This document shows, piece by piece, positions 55,820 to 64,000 of a stretch of 64,000 nucleotides of DNA. Source of the stretch: an uncultured Eubacteriales bacterium (GTDB lineage Bacteria > Bacillota > Clostridia > Oscillospirales > Acutalibacteraceae). The stretch covers positions 61,660 to 125,659 of the forward strand of contig CAOUJG010000001.1 of the NCBI GenBank assembly GCA_948537335.1, read 5' to 3'. Each line of letters opens with the position of its first letter. Within the stretch, counting starts at the first letter, position 1. A model generated the notes under the pieces. The model saw only the letters and a program-made list of their open reading frames with translations. It was not told the DNA's origin and made no database searches. A program made the translations under genes and the position numbers.

Positions 55820-56902
55820 TTGTTCGATAAGTTAGAGGTTTTTAAAACGCGGTACGACGAGATAAACGAGCTGCTGTATGACCCGAATGTTGTTTCTGAC
55901 CAAGAAAAATACACGGCTTTGATGAAGGAGCAAAAAAATTTAACGCCGATTGTTGAGAAGTACGAGGAATATAAAAAGGCCAAGCTGAACTTGGAGGAGG
56001 CTCGGCAGCTCTTGGATAGTGGAGGTCTTGACAGGGATTTTAAAGAGATGGTTGAGGTTGAAATCGAGAATTCCCGCGAGGTTATTGAAAAAACATCCGA
56101 AGAACTTAAGATTCTGCTGTTGCCCAAGGATCCTAACGACGACCGCAACGTTATTGTGGAGATTCGCGGTGGGGCTGGCGGCGAAGAGGCTGCTTTGTTT
56201 TCTGGCGTTTTGTTCCGGATGTACAGCATGTATGCCGAAAGCAAGCGCTGGAAGACTGAGATTTTGAATGCGAACGAGACGGAGCTTGGCGGCTACAAGG
56301 AGATTAGCTTTATGATTTCTGGCGAGGGCGCTTATTCTCGCTTAAAGTACGAGAGCGGCGTGCATCGTGTTCAGCGCGTGCCGGAGACCGAAACTCAGGG
56401 ACGCATCCACACCTCCACCGTTACTGTGGCCGTTTTGCCGGAGGCGGAGGATGTTGAGATCGAGATTAATCCTGCTGATTTGCAGATAGACACTTTTCGC
56501 GCGAGTGGCGCCGGCGGACAGCACATCAATAAGACGGAGTCTGCAATTCGTATCACGCACATTCCAACGGGCGTGGTTGTGGAGTGCCAGGATGAGCGCA
56601 GTCAATACAAGAACAAGGATAAGGCTATGAAGGTCTTGAAGTCGCGGCTTTTGGAGGCTAAGATGCAGGAACAGACCGACGAAATGGCTCAGAAGAGGAA
56701 AAGTCAGGTTGGAACCGGCGACCGCTCCGAACGGATCCGCACTTATAATTATCCGCAGGGCAGGATGACTGATCACCGCATTGGGCTGACTTTGTATCGG
56801 CTTGAGGATATTCTAAACGGCGATATTGACGAGGTTATTGACGCTTTGATTACGGCTGACCGCGCGGCAAAGCTTGAAAGTACTATCGAAAATAAAGAAT
56901 AA
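55820..56902 (+). CDS. prfA: Peptide chain release factor 1
   Basis: Class I release factor for UAG and UAA. PxT-type recognition motif in [17 protein letters not shown] and catalytic GGQ at about 232-234 in [14 protein letters not shown]. 360 residues. The start is TTG at 55820 with GAGGTG 8 nt upstream. A short frame MGFVR begins at the ATG in between. tsaC follows 13 bp later. Confidence 0.97.
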   Translation: MFDKLEVFKTRYDEINELLYDPNVVSDQEKYTALMKEQKNLTPIVEKYEEYKKAKLNLEEARQLLDSGGLDRDFKEMVEVEIENSREVIEKTSEELKILLLPKDPNDDRNVIVEIRGGAGGEEAALFSGVLFRMYSMYAESKRWKTEILNANETELGGYKEISFMISGEGAYSRLKYESGVHRVQRVPETETQGRIHTSTVTVAVLPEAEDVEIEINPADLQIDTFRASGAGGQHINKTESAIRITHIPTGVVVECQDERSQYKNKDKAMKVLKSRLLEAKMQEQTDEMAQKRKSQVGTGDRSERIRTYNYPQGRMTDHRIGLTLYRLEDILNGDIDEVIDALITADRAAKLESTIENKE

Positions 56903-56915
56903 GAAGTGTTTTTGC

Positions 56916-57932
56916 ATGAAAACTCAGATATTGTCGCAGGGTGACACGCTTGCTGCGGCAAAAATATTAAGGGCTGGCGGCGTTGTGGCGATTCCGACCG
57001 AGACGGTTTATGGACTTGCCGCTAATGCCTTTGATTACACGGCTGTTAAGAAAATTTTCATCGCCAAGGGCCGTCCTAGCGACAATCCTTTGATTGTGCA
57101 CATCTCAAACGTCGATGAAATATACGATTTGGTGCAAAATTTTTCGGCAGAAGCGCAAAAGTTAGCCGAGGCATTTTGGCCTGGACCTTTGACAGTTATT
57201 TTGAAAAAGTCCGGCGTTATCTCTAAAATAGTCAGCGGCGGGCTTGATTCTGTCGCAGTCCGGCTACCTGGTCACCCAGTCGCTCGCAAGATAATTCGTG
57301 AAGCTGGTTTTCCCTTGGTGGCACCATCTGCAAACACTTCTGGCAGCCCCAGCCCTACGAGTGCCGCCCATGTTATTGCGGATTTGGACGGAAAAATTGA
57401 TGCTATTGTTGACGCCGGCAGCTGTAAGGTCGGGGTTGAGTCTACTGTTGTCTCGCTTTGTGAGGATGTTCCTAAGATTTTGCGCCCCGGTGCTGTCACG
57501 TTTGACCAGCTAAATCGTGTTTTGGACAACGTAGAAATTGATGATACTGTCTTGAATCCGCTTGGTGATGGCGTTCGTCCGATTTCGCCTGGCACAAAAT
57601 ACAGGCATTATGCGCCAAAGGCTAAGGTCATCATTCTAAAAGGCGACCGCGGCGCATATATCGACTACATAAACAAGATTCGCTCGGACAAAAATGTCGC
57701 GGCGCTTTGCTATGACGAGGATATTCCCTATTTGAATGTGCCTGCGATATCCTACGGCAGGGAGTCTGACCCTAATTTGCAGGCAGAAAAGCTTTTTGAC
57801 GCTTTGCGAGCAATAGATAAAATCGAAAACGTTGATGCCGTCTACGCTCGATGTCCGGCACAAAGCGGAATTGGCCTTGCAGTTTATAATCGGCTCCTTC
57901 GTGCAGCGGGTTTTAACGTTGTTGAAATTTGA
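56916..57932 (+). CDS. tsaC: Threonylcarbamoyl-AMP synthase TsaC/Sua5
   Basis: Makes threonylcarbamoyl-AMP from Thr, bicarbonate and ATP for the t6A37 modification of ANN-decoding tRNAs. YrdC domain (about 10-200) with GGVVAIPTETVYGLAANA, KGRPSDNPLIVHI, VAVRLPGHPVA and APSANTSGSPSPTSA, then a linker with SPGTKYRHYAPKA and a C-terminal Sua5 domain; 338 residues. ATG at 56916. Sits after prfA, the normal Gram-positive position. Confidence 0.96.
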   Translation: MKTQILSQGDTLAAAKILRAGGVVAIPTETVYGLAANAFDYTAVKKIFIAKGRPSDNPLIVHISNVDEIYDLVQNFSAEAQKLAEAFWPGPLTVILKKSGVISKIVSGGLDSVAVRLPGHPVARKIIREAGFPLVAPSANTSGSPSPTSAAHVIADLDGKIDAIVDAGSCKVGVESTVVSLCEDVPKILRPGAVTFDQLNRVLDNVEIDDTVLNPLGDGVRPISPGTKYRHYAPKAKVIILKGDRGAYIDYINKIRSDKNVAALCYDEDIPYLNVPAISYGRESDPNLQAEKLFDALRAIDKIENVDAVYARCPAQSGIGLAVYNRLLRAAGFNVVEI

Positions 57933-57985
57933 ATTAGCTTTTTTGAATTTGTTTTTGCGTTTTTGCATATACTTAATCTTTTTAG

Positions 57986-58014
57986 TTGAAAATTTTAATA
58001 CAACATGCTAAAAT
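57986..58014 (+). promoter_or_regulatory. Sigma-A promoter of the dockerin gene
   Basis: TTGAAA (57986-57991), 17-bp spacer, TAAAAT (58009-58014), about 30 bp before the start. Confidence 0.78.
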
Positions 58015-58043
58015 AAGCTTAAATATATTTTTTGGGTGATAAT

Positions 58044-59627
58044 ATGTCTAAAATTAGGAATGTGGCTGCCTTGATCGCAGTTTCTTTGGTGTTTTTATTC
58101 TTATTGCCTGCAAATTTTATTAGCTTAGATGTCCATGCGGTCGATGCGCTGGAAGTTACCGCTGGAATGATGCTTCCTGATGGGTTTGACGTTTTGCCGG
58201 ACGGCAAGGGCAACTTTGTTATCACAAGTTATGATAACAACAATCAGCAAAGCACTATAGCCTATTTAAGCGCGGCCAGCGGCATGCCTTCTCTTACGCA
58301 TATCAACTACTCCCATTTTATCGTAACCGAAAACATCGACTACAAGTACACTACTGCGAGCTGTTATAGAGATCTTTTATTAGGTTTAGAAAATTGTGTT
58401 TTCTTTACTTACCTAGACGCAAATAAAACGGTTGCCAAAAAAATCTCTATTGACGTTGAAAATTGCCAGTGTGATGGCTCCGGCACTTTAGACTTGGGCA
58501 GTATAATCATTGATTCGCCCCTTAAAATCGCTGTGTACGATGATTTTATCTTTTTTGTAAATAATACCGAAAAATCGCCTATCTCTGGCTATAATTCTAA
58601 TTTTGAGCAATTGGACACGACGGGCTTAACTTACGATAACAAAGCTTTTCACTCTATTTTTACGGACGTCTCCAAAAAATATCTGTATGCCTTGAATAGC
58701 TCTAACGATCTGGTGCGTTACAACATTGCTACCAGTAATTACACATTCGAAGCCCCCGAAAATACTATAAACTTTTCAAATTTGAAATTTGTAACCGATA
58801 ATATCTTTGTGACGCCCGACAAACGGATAATCACTCTGAATAAAGATAGCTTTAAGTCTGACTCCGAAATTGAAATTGCCGCAGAAATGAAGGATTTTCC
58901 AGCTTGCGTGGTTGCCGGTTTTGATGATGCGTCAATTTTAATTAAAACTGGTGATAAGGTCATCTCGCGGATTCGTTGCTCGGATGGCGCTGTGACAGGC
59001 AAAATTGAGCTGACTGAGGATATTTTGGCCATTTCTAAATCTGACGATAAAATTATCGCTGTTACTGGCGCGGGCACCGGCAGTAATAAGCATATCGCTC
59101 TGCTAAAGGAGGCCGACATCGAAGAGGTAACTCCAGCTGAGCCCAGCAACCCTGGTGACGGTAGTTCTGGCGAGGGTGGCGATAATAATAATCCGCCGTC
59201 TGGTGCCGAAGATGACGCCATAACTAGCGATATTTACACTGTTGACATCCAAAGTTACACTATCACCGGCATCGAGCCTGGTACTACTTTTGCGGCGTTT
59301 AAGAATAACCTCATTTTCAATGCCTACAGTCTGGCCCTTAAGGATGCTAACGGAAACCCCAAAACCGGGAACTCTACCAAAATTGCTACAGGTTACGTTG
59401 TCTCTTTTATCCGGGACGGCGCCGAAAAGGTCTCGTTTAAGCTGATTGTTAAGGGCGATGTTACCGGCACGGGGACTTTGACTTCTCGCGATATTTCTGC
59501 TTTTGAAAATTATCTGTTGGGTAAGGCTGAACTAAGTGAAGAATCCTTGCAAGCGGCAAATATAAATGGCGATGGAGATCAAGACGTTATTGACCTGTTT
59601 TTGATGAGCAAACTTATGCAAAAATAG
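58044..59627 (+). CDS. Secreted dockerin-domain protein
   Basis: Signal peptide (RNVAALIAVSLVFLFLLPANF) and a large extracellular region (about 40-355) of short beta strands that looks propeller-like but is not recognised. A Pro/Gly/Ser/Asn-rich linker (about 360-390) and a small domain follow, then a C-terminal type I dockerin: GDVTGTGTLTSRDISAFENYL and NINGDGDQDVIDLFLMSKLM, two calcium loops in the last 60 residues. Dockerins plug into cohesins; a cohesin-like surface protein is encoded at 33964. No glycoside hydrolase domain is visible. Start ATG at 58044, after GGGTGA. Confidence 0.82.
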   Translation: MSKIRNVAALIAVSLVFLFLLPANFISLDVHAVDALEVTAGMMLPDGFDVLPDGKGNFVITSYDNNNQQSTIAYLSAASGMPSLTHINYSHFIVTENIDYKYTTASCYRDLLLGLENCVFFTYLDANKTVAKKISIDVENCQCDGSGTLDLGSIIIDSPLKIAVYDDFIFFVNNTEKSPISGYNSNFEQLDTTGLTYDNKAFHSIFTDVSKKYLYALNSSNDLVRYNIATSNYTFEAPENTINFSNLKFVTDNIFVTPDKRIITLNKDSFKSDSEIEIAAEMKDFPACVVAGFDDASILIKTGDKVISRIRCSDGAVTGKIELTEDILAISKSDDKIIAVTGAGTGSNKHIALLKEADIEEVTPAEPSNPGDGSSGEGGDNNNPPSGAEDDAITSDIYTVDIQSYTITGIEPGTTFAAFKNNLIFNAYSLALKDANGNPKTGNSTKIATGYVVSFIRDGAEKVSFKLIVKGDVTGTGTLTSRDISAFENYLLGKAELSEESLQAANINGDGDQDVIDLFLMSKLMQK

Positions 59628-59676
59628 GTTTTTTTGCGCTCAAACGGCTAGTTACGCGGTGTGGAGGTGAACCTGC

Positions 59677-60864
59677 ATGGAATGTCTTGCGATTCTTTAC
59701 GACAGCGAGATAATTAACAATCTGCTGCCGATATTCGCCTTTCACCCCAAAAACGTGGTGATTCTTTACGACTACAAGTACACTAGCATCAAAAATCTTG
59801 AGTACATAAAAAATGTCTGTATGTCGCGCTTTCCGAGCATTATTTTTGAATATAAGGGCTACAACGGGCTTGACATCGAGCATATCTCTAAAACTTGCGT
59901 CTCTGTTATTCACAAAAATCCCTCCTGCTTTTTCGATATCACCGGTGCTGGAGAGTTTGGCGCGATTGGGGCTTATCAGGCCTGCAGAAAAACTTTCACA
60001 CCGATTTTTAAGCTGGACGTTTTGGGCGAGCGGCTCATAAATGTTTTTGGATGCAAGTCGCTCGAGAAAAATTTTGTGATGCCAAAACTCAATATAGAAA
60101 ACATTTTTGCCCTGCACGGCGCGCAAATCACCGGTTATAATCACGCTAGCCCCGCTTGTGACAATTTTGACCGGATACTAAAATTTTGCGCGGCTGTTTT
60201 TGACGATATCGAGCTCTGGAAAAAGACTTGCCTCTACTTGCAAAGCGGCAATACCAACTTTTCGCAAGGGTACAATAATCTGTTTTTTAAGGCGCCTAAA
60301 CAGATCTCTAAAGGCAAAATGGAGGTCTCTTTAAACCGGTTCAAGCTGCTTAAAGTGGCGCAGGAGCTAAATCTTATTTACAAGCTTAACACGAGTTCTT
60401 CTGAGATTTCTTTTTTCTATCACGACAAGAAGATTAAGTCATATCTGTCGGACTTTGGCATCTGGCTGGAGCTTTTTTGTTACATCAACCTAAAGCGCGA
60501 GCGGCTATTTCACGACGTGCGCATGAGCGTGAAGTTTGAGTGGAATAACAACAAAAATAAGCTTATGGAAATCGTCAATGAAATCGACTTAACCTTCTTC
60601 TACGGCATTCATCCATATTTTATATCTTGCAAGCTCTCAGAGCCCTCGGCCGATGCCCTGCGTGAGCTTAGCATGTATCCCTCCTATTTTGGCGGCAATA
60701 ACTCTAAAAGCGCCCTCGTTTTCGTCAGCAAAGTCAACAAGCAGCGCTCGTATACCTACACCCGCGCGCACGATATGGGCATCTGTGTCATCGATGGCGA
60801 CATGATTAAAAGCGGAAAATTTATTAGCGAGATAAAAAAATCTCTCAACATAAAAAAACAATAA
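59677..60864 (+). CDS. DUF1887 / Card1-like CARF-nuclease-family protein, orphan
   Basis: 395 residues. The N-terminal half (1-150) reads as an alternating alpha/beta CARF-like domain (ECLAILYDSEIINNLLPIFA, NVVILYD, FFDITGAGEFGAIGAYQA). The C-terminal half matches the DUF1887/Card1 PD-(D/E)XK nuclease: GIWLELFCYINL, then NEIDLTFF (D304), FISCK (S317, K319) and a glycine pair before the final strands. The acid normally preceding C-K (E-C-K) is Ser here. Family proteins bind cyclic oligoadenylate and cut DNA or RNA in type III CRISPR immunity; other homologues lie outside CRISPR loci. No cas gene or array is visible in the window. SD GGAGGTGA, 6 nt. Confidence 0.8.
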   Translation: MECLAILYDSEIINNLLPIFAFHPKNVVILYDYKYTSIKNLEYIKNVCMSRFPSIIFEYKGYNGLDIEHISKTCVSVIHKNPSCFFDITGAGEFGAIGAYQACRKTFTPIFKLDVLGERLINVFGCKSLEKNFVMPKLNIENIFALHGAQITGYNHASPACDNFDRILKFCAAVFDDIELWKKTCLYLQSGNTNFSQGYNNLFFKAPKQISKGKMEVSLNRFKLLKVAQELNLIYKLNTSSSEISFFYHDKKIKSYLSDFGIWLELFCYINLKRERLFHDVRMSVKFEWNNNKNKLMEIVNEIDLTFFYGIHPYFISCKLSEPSADALRELSMYPSYFGGNNSKSALVFVSKVNKQRSYTYTRAHDMGICVIDGDMIKSGKFISEIKKSLNIKKQ

Positions 60865-60911
60865 AAGAAGCCACTCTCACACCTAAAGTGCACAGTGACT
60901 TCTTCTTTTAT
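60863..60911. terminator. Terminator-like hairpin after the DUF1887 gene
   Basis: AAGAAGCCACT and AGTGACTTCTT pair over 11 bp with one mismatch and are flanked by A- and T-runs, so it could stop both this gene and the convergent coiled-coil gene. Confidence 0.75.
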
Positions 60912-60945
60912 TTACAGTTATGTTTTTATTTTTCTTTGCTTTTTA

Positions 60946-61377
60946 TTATCTTTTTTTCTTGCCCGAGCTTAGGCTACTATCATCGCCATCTTCTTCTAAT
61001 TCTGAAAAATCAGCGCTTTCTGTACCTTTAGTTGTAGAGATAACCTCAATTTCAATTGGCTCATCCCTTGTTATGAGCTCCTCAAACTCCGATAAATTAA
61101 CTTCATTCTTTACTTCCTCTAATTTATCCTTCAAGCGGCGAATCTCTTTTTTAGCGCAGTCTATAGAGTCACAAACCTTCTGCATATCGCGATTTGGAAC
61201 ATCACGCAGCTCATTATAATAATGCTTTCCCAGTGTGATATATGATTTTACCACACTGTTGGCTTCTTTTTTTATCTGTTTTTTTAGCGACGTAACTTTG
61301 CTAAATTTTTTATTTTTTTCTACCACAAAATCGATTGCCTCGTTAAAAGTTTCTCCTAAATTTCTAAGAAAGTCCAT
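60946..61377 (-). CDS. Small coiled-coil protein of unknown function
   Basis: 143 residues, mostly helical and charged: MDFLRNLGETFNEAIDFVVE, KQIKKEANSVVKSYITLGKHYYNEL, then DSIDCAKKEIRRLKDKLEEVKNEV, and a disordered acidic/serine tail ending in KKKR. The opening resembles N-termini of clostridial proteins that elsewhere carry a zinc ribbon. No signal peptide. ATG at 61377 has GGAGG 8 nt upstream; an earlier ATG contains the SD. Function unknown. Confidence 0.72.
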   Translation of the reverse strand: MDFLRNLGETFNEAIDFVVEKNKKFSKVTSLKKQIKKEANSVVKSYITLGKHYYNELRDVPNRDMQKVCDSIDCAKKEIRRLKDKLEEVKNEVNLSEFEELITRDEPIEIEVISTTKGTESADFSELEEDGDDSSLSSGKKKR

Positions 61378-61440
61378 AAGCGCATCCTCCAAAAAAGTAC
61401 TTAATACTTAAAATTATAATAAAACAAAAGCCCAGAAAAC

Positions 61441-61884
61441 TCAATACATATTTTTACTTTTCTTGCCTTGTTTTTTTAGCAATACCACGCCATAAAGCAA
61501 AATTGTCAATGTTAAAATTAGTATACTCCAAAAAAACGCAATTAATATAATTCTTAAAAAAACGTCTCTAAAAAAGAGTTCTGTCTGACTTTTCAAAGCA
61601 TATTTAGCAACTTGTTGGCTCATGCTCATTCGAACAAGGTCCATAGCAATGTTAAAAGAGTCAAAAAGCCCCTTGCAAAGCGGGACAGATAATGCACTGC
61701 ACAGAACTAAAATCGATGACAAAATAAATATGTTTCGGTATCTTTGACGCGACAAAACGATGTTTTTATAAACAAAACTCTTTAAAGAAAATTTATTGCC
61801 TTTCATATTACTAAGCTTTTTACCGCAATTATAGCAAAAATTTACACCATCTATATTTTCTGTGTTACAATTTTTGCAGTGCAT
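61441..61884 (-). CDS. Zinc-ribbon membrane protein
   Basis: 147 residues: an N-terminal zinc ribbon (MHCKNCNTENIDGVNFCYNCGKKL, four cysteines), a basic linker, and two hydrophobic helices (about 45-70 and 105-135). Such zinc-ribbon/two-helix proteins are common in Clostridia without a known role. It has its own promoter at 61935-61963. Confidence 0.75.
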   Translation of the reverse strand: MHCKNCNTENIDGVNFCYNCGKKLSNMKGNKFSLKSFVYKNIVLSRQRYRNIFILSSILVLCSALSVPLCKGLFDSFNIAMDLVRMSMSQQVAKYALKSQTELFFRDVFLRIILIAFFWSILILTLTILLYGVVLLKKQGKKSKNMY

Positions 61885-61934
61885 AATCTTCCTCCGCTAC
61901 ATTACTAACAACGTATCTTCAACCGCCATATAAT

Positions 61935-61963
61935 TATGATAAACTTTTACAATTCTAAAATCA
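61935..61963 (-). promoter_or_regulatory. Sigma-A promoter of the zinc-ribbon membrane gene
   Basis: Minus-strand TTGATT (61963-61958), 17-bp spacer, TATCAT (61940-61935), about 50 bp before the ATG. Confidence 0.72.
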
Positions 61964-61983
61964 ACCATAATTTTAAAACGGCA

Positions 61984-63255
61984 TTATTTCTTTACAAATG
62001 CGGATATCACACTGCCTCTCGGGTCACACTTCACGATTATTTTATCTTCAAATTTCTTTTCTCTACCTTTGCTTGTTAAGTATTTTAAATTTATTTCTCC
62101 ATATGCCCCGCCGTATGTTCTGGTTTCGTTACCTGTTCTCGACAACGCATCTGCTTCTCCTTGCGGCACCATGCTATGCGTACCCAAGCATTGTACTTCG
62201 TGAGTCTCTATATTATATATAAAAGTTGCCTGCATTATTACATACGCAACTATATTGCCATCGTTGTCTCTATATACTATATCCAGGTCTCTTCTAACAT
62301 ACCTGTACACGTCGGTTGCGTCATTTTCTAAGTCCCTAACTTGTTCTATGTTAATCTCCTGAACTTCTCTAATCAAGTTGTGTCTTACCTGCTCAGTTTT
62401 TAATCCTAAATCTGTAAATTTTAAGTCGTCCCTATCCAGTTCTTCTTTTGGACATCTTGTAATATTTCTGAAAACAATTTCTCCAGTTTTCAAACATATA
62501 ATATCTGCATGAAATTCATCCGTACGCACTTTTATTCTTTTATCATTTAAGTGAGAAAAAATTGTTACTATGCATTGCCCTGGAGCCATATAGATTCCCT
62601 CATTAGCCGATATTTTCCAATCATCGTTATATATATGAGCTTTTTCTCTCATTAAGTTGTTATCTTCAACCCATGCATTTTCACCATCATACACAAAATA
62701 GAAGGCAAGAAAAAGTCCGCACAAATGCTCGCCACTTTCTTCAAAGTAAAAGTCTTTCCTTGCCTCTACTTTTCTGCGAAAAACTTCTTGTCCGTTCTCA
62801 TTAAAGCCGTTTGAAATAGGCTCACTAATGCTTGTGTCACACACACATTTTATTCCGTCTTCGGTTAAAAAGTCCTTCTTATGAATTACTTCCCAACCGT
62901 TTTTGGCATTTTGTTTTGAAACTTTACTCTGTTTATTTTCTTCTAACGTGTCTACTACTAGCTTTTTTACCAAATCTTCTGTGTCAGATTCCGGGTTCGA
63001 CACATCTGGAGTAATAATAATATTTTCATCATCGTCTGACGCAAAATTTTTCGAGTGAACCATTGGTCCTAACTTGCTTGTATCTAAACGGTCTGTTGCC
63101 AATCTTGCTATATCCAATATATCAGGTTCCGGCTCTAGCACACCGTCTTTAGCAATAACATTTCCATGTGCAAATGCCGTTTCTGTTCCAATTGCTGGTC
63201 CGGTAAAAAAAAGTGAAAGTGCCATAAAACAAGATAGTATCCTTTTAATATTCAT
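61984..63255 (-). CDS. Secreted protein of unknown function
   Basis: 423 residues with a signal peptide (RILSCFMALSLFFTGPAIG) and no other hydrophobic segment, so exported. The first 120 mature residues are polar and Asp/Glu/Lys-rich; from about 130 the chain is beta-rich (WEVIHKKDFLTEDGIKCVCD, EVFRRKVEARKDFYFEESGE, ISANEGIYMAPGQCIVTIFS). It resembles no family I know. AAGGGG before the ATG. It follows the phospholipase gene by 37 bp on the same strand, so a shared transcript and role outside the cell are plausible. Base use is more AT-rich than in the housekeeping regions. Confidence 0.75.
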   Translation of the reverse strand: MNIKRILSCFMALSLFFTGPAIGTETAFAHGNVIAKDGVLEPEPDILDIARLATDRLDTSKLGPMVHSKNFASDDDENIIITPDVSNPESDTEDLVKKLVVDTLEENKQSKVSKQNAKNGWEVIHKKDFLTEDGIKCVCDTSISEPISNGFNENGQEVFRRKVEARKDFYFEESGEHLCGLFLAFYFVYDGENAWVEDNNLMREKAHIYNDDWKISANEGIYMAPGQCIVTIFSHLNDKRIKVRTDEFHADIICLKTGEIVFRNITRCPKEELDRDDLKFTDLGLKTEQVRHNLIREVQEINIEQVRDLENDATDVYRYVRRDLDIVYRDNDGNIVAYVIMQATFIYNIETHEVQCLGTHSMVPQGEADALSRTGNETRTYGGAYGEINLKYLTSKGREKKFEDKIIVKCDPRGSVISAFVKK

Positions 63256-63292
63256 AAAATTCCCCTTCTTCCTCTTTTTCTCTAACCATTTA

Positions 63293-64000
63293 TTACACCC
63301 TGTATGTAATCGCTATCAAATAAAATTTATAAAGAAGGCCTGCAATCGCCTTTTGTGCATTTTTAACGGAGTTTTCTGCCACTTGCTCTTTTGTCAATAA
63401 TTTTTCAAATAAAGCATAAAGGTTGTCGTCCGCTAAATGTGCCGAACAGTTTGCTATTGTGTCCACTTTGTTAACTTCATAATATTGGAACGCTCCCCTT
63501 TGCATCGAGGGTCTTACTCTGTCTTGTACACTTTTGCAAGTATTCTCAAAACTTACATGGAAGAAGAAGTTAAATCCAGTATCCAGTAAAGTTTGGTTAT
63601 TCGTATGTACCGGGGTATTAAGGTCTCCTAAAAAGTGCAAAGATCTTCCAAGTTCTTCCATGGCTCTTCTTCGATTACCCAATTTTAGGTAATTTAATGC
63701 AGAGTTAAAATGACTAACGCATCTTGTTAATGCAGAATCATTCTCACCCATAAAGTTTAGCTCTGTTACCGGGTTATAAAAATGATATTTATATGCTCCC
63801 TCAATCTCATCTTCGTCTGGCTTTACACAATAAGTCAAAATTATCCGTCTATCCTCTTCTGTAAAAAATTTTGAGATTTCTCCTCCAAAAACATCGTCTA
63901 AAATCTCAAGTCCCCTCTGTGTAACATATACATGAGTTGGACCATCAAAAGCCGAACAAGGGCTACCTGCTGCACCAAAAATTAACATCATACTCAAAAA
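63293..64000 (-). CDS. Zinc-dependent phospholipase C family protein, N-terminus cut by window edge
   Basis: Minus-strand frame open to the window end; only the signal-peptide start is missing. The zinc-site residues of the Bacillus/Clostridium phospholipase C fold (PF00882) can be followed: H in GPTHVYVTQRGLEIL, D in YCVKPDEDE, H in YKYHFYNP, then HFLGDLNTPVHTNN (H and D plus H) and FHVSFE (H and E). The N-terminal Trp ligand of classic enzymes seems replaced. It ends without the C-terminal membrane-binding PLAT domain of alpha-toxin, so it resembles the shorter phosphatidylcholine-cleaving form. Likely secreted and acting on membrane phospholipid head groups. Confidence 0.88.
   Translation of the reverse strand, partial: FLSMMLIFGAAGSPCSAFDGPTHVYVTQRGLEILDDVFGGEISKFFTEEDRRIILTYCVKPDEDEIEGAYKYHFYNPVTELNFMGENDSALTRCVSHFNSALNYLKLGNRRRAMEELGRSLHFLGDLNTPVHTNNQTLLDTGFNFFFHVSFENTCKSVQDRVRPSMQRGAFQYYEVNKVDTIANCSAHLADDNLYALFEKLLTKEQVAENSVKNAQKAIAGLLYKFYLIAITYRV

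Noticed and set aside
59677..60864. Type III CRISPR locus around the Card1-like gene
   Set aside because: No direct repeats with regular spacers and no cas-like gene were seen on either side; neighbours are dockerin and coiled-coil genes.

Overview
The window looks like chromosome of a low-to-moderate-GC Firmicute of class Clostridia, most likely an Oscillospirales-type organism. The evidence is gene order (remA-gmk-rpoZ-priA-def-fmt-rlmN-stp-pknB; infC-rpmI-rplT behind a leader; rsfS-yqeK next to leuS), near-consensus sigma-A promoters, Gram-positive Shine-Dalgarno (SD) sequences, SpoIID and SpoIVFA/SpoIVFB-like genes, and cohesin and dockerin domains. The standout is a full-length ATP/ADP translocase of the TLC/NTT family, otherwise typical of energy-parasitic intracellular bacteria. 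Together with a zinc phospholipase C, a secreted papain-like protein, a polyamine importer and gaps in conserved operons, it suggests a host-dependent clostridial symbiont or parasite. That lifestyle is an inference.

Layout. 1-16.9 kb (minus strand): translation, DNA and cell-division housekeeping (leuS, rsfS, yqeK, yhbY, ftsY, smc, rnc, plsX, trmFO, topA, dprA, an rRNA methyltransferase, rplT-rpmI-infC with an attenuated leader). 17.2-18.4 kb: a lone papain-like gene with its own terminator. 18.7-25.6 kb (minus): a SpoIVFB/SpoIVFA-like protease pair, hemolysin III, typA, a LURP-one-like protein, a Na/Pi cotransporter and prfB. 25.7-27.8 kb (plus): a RING/zinc-ribbon membrane protein and galE. 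27.9-29.4 kb (minus): the ATP/ADP translocase, divergent from potABCD (29.8-33.9 kb) across a 415-bp control region. 34-35.9 kb: a cohesin surface protein and two half-size TauE/SafE proteins. 35.9-45.6 kb (minus): the remA-to-pknB cluster. 45.8-52.4 kb (plus): trmB, a lipoprotein, a two-component system, prmC and two TrkA subunits. 52.4-60.9 kb: spoIID (minus), a membrane protein, gap, prfA, tsaC/sua5, a dockerin protein and an orphan Card1-like DUF1887 protein. 60.9-64 kb (minus): AT-rich genes for a coiled-coil protein, a zinc-ribbon membrane protein, a secreted protein of unknown role and a zinc phospholipase C cut by the window edge.

How the genes may fit together. ATP/ADP exchange and polyamine uptake would draw on host cytosol. 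The phospholipase, papain-like protein and cohesin/dockerin proteins would act outside the cell. The conserved clusters lack nadD, obgE, coaBC, rsmB and rsgA at their usual places, although copies elsewhere cannot be excluded. The translation, tRNA-modification and chromosome-maintenance genes present all look intact. No rRNA, tRNA, CRISPR array, prophage or insertion sequence was recognised by eye.
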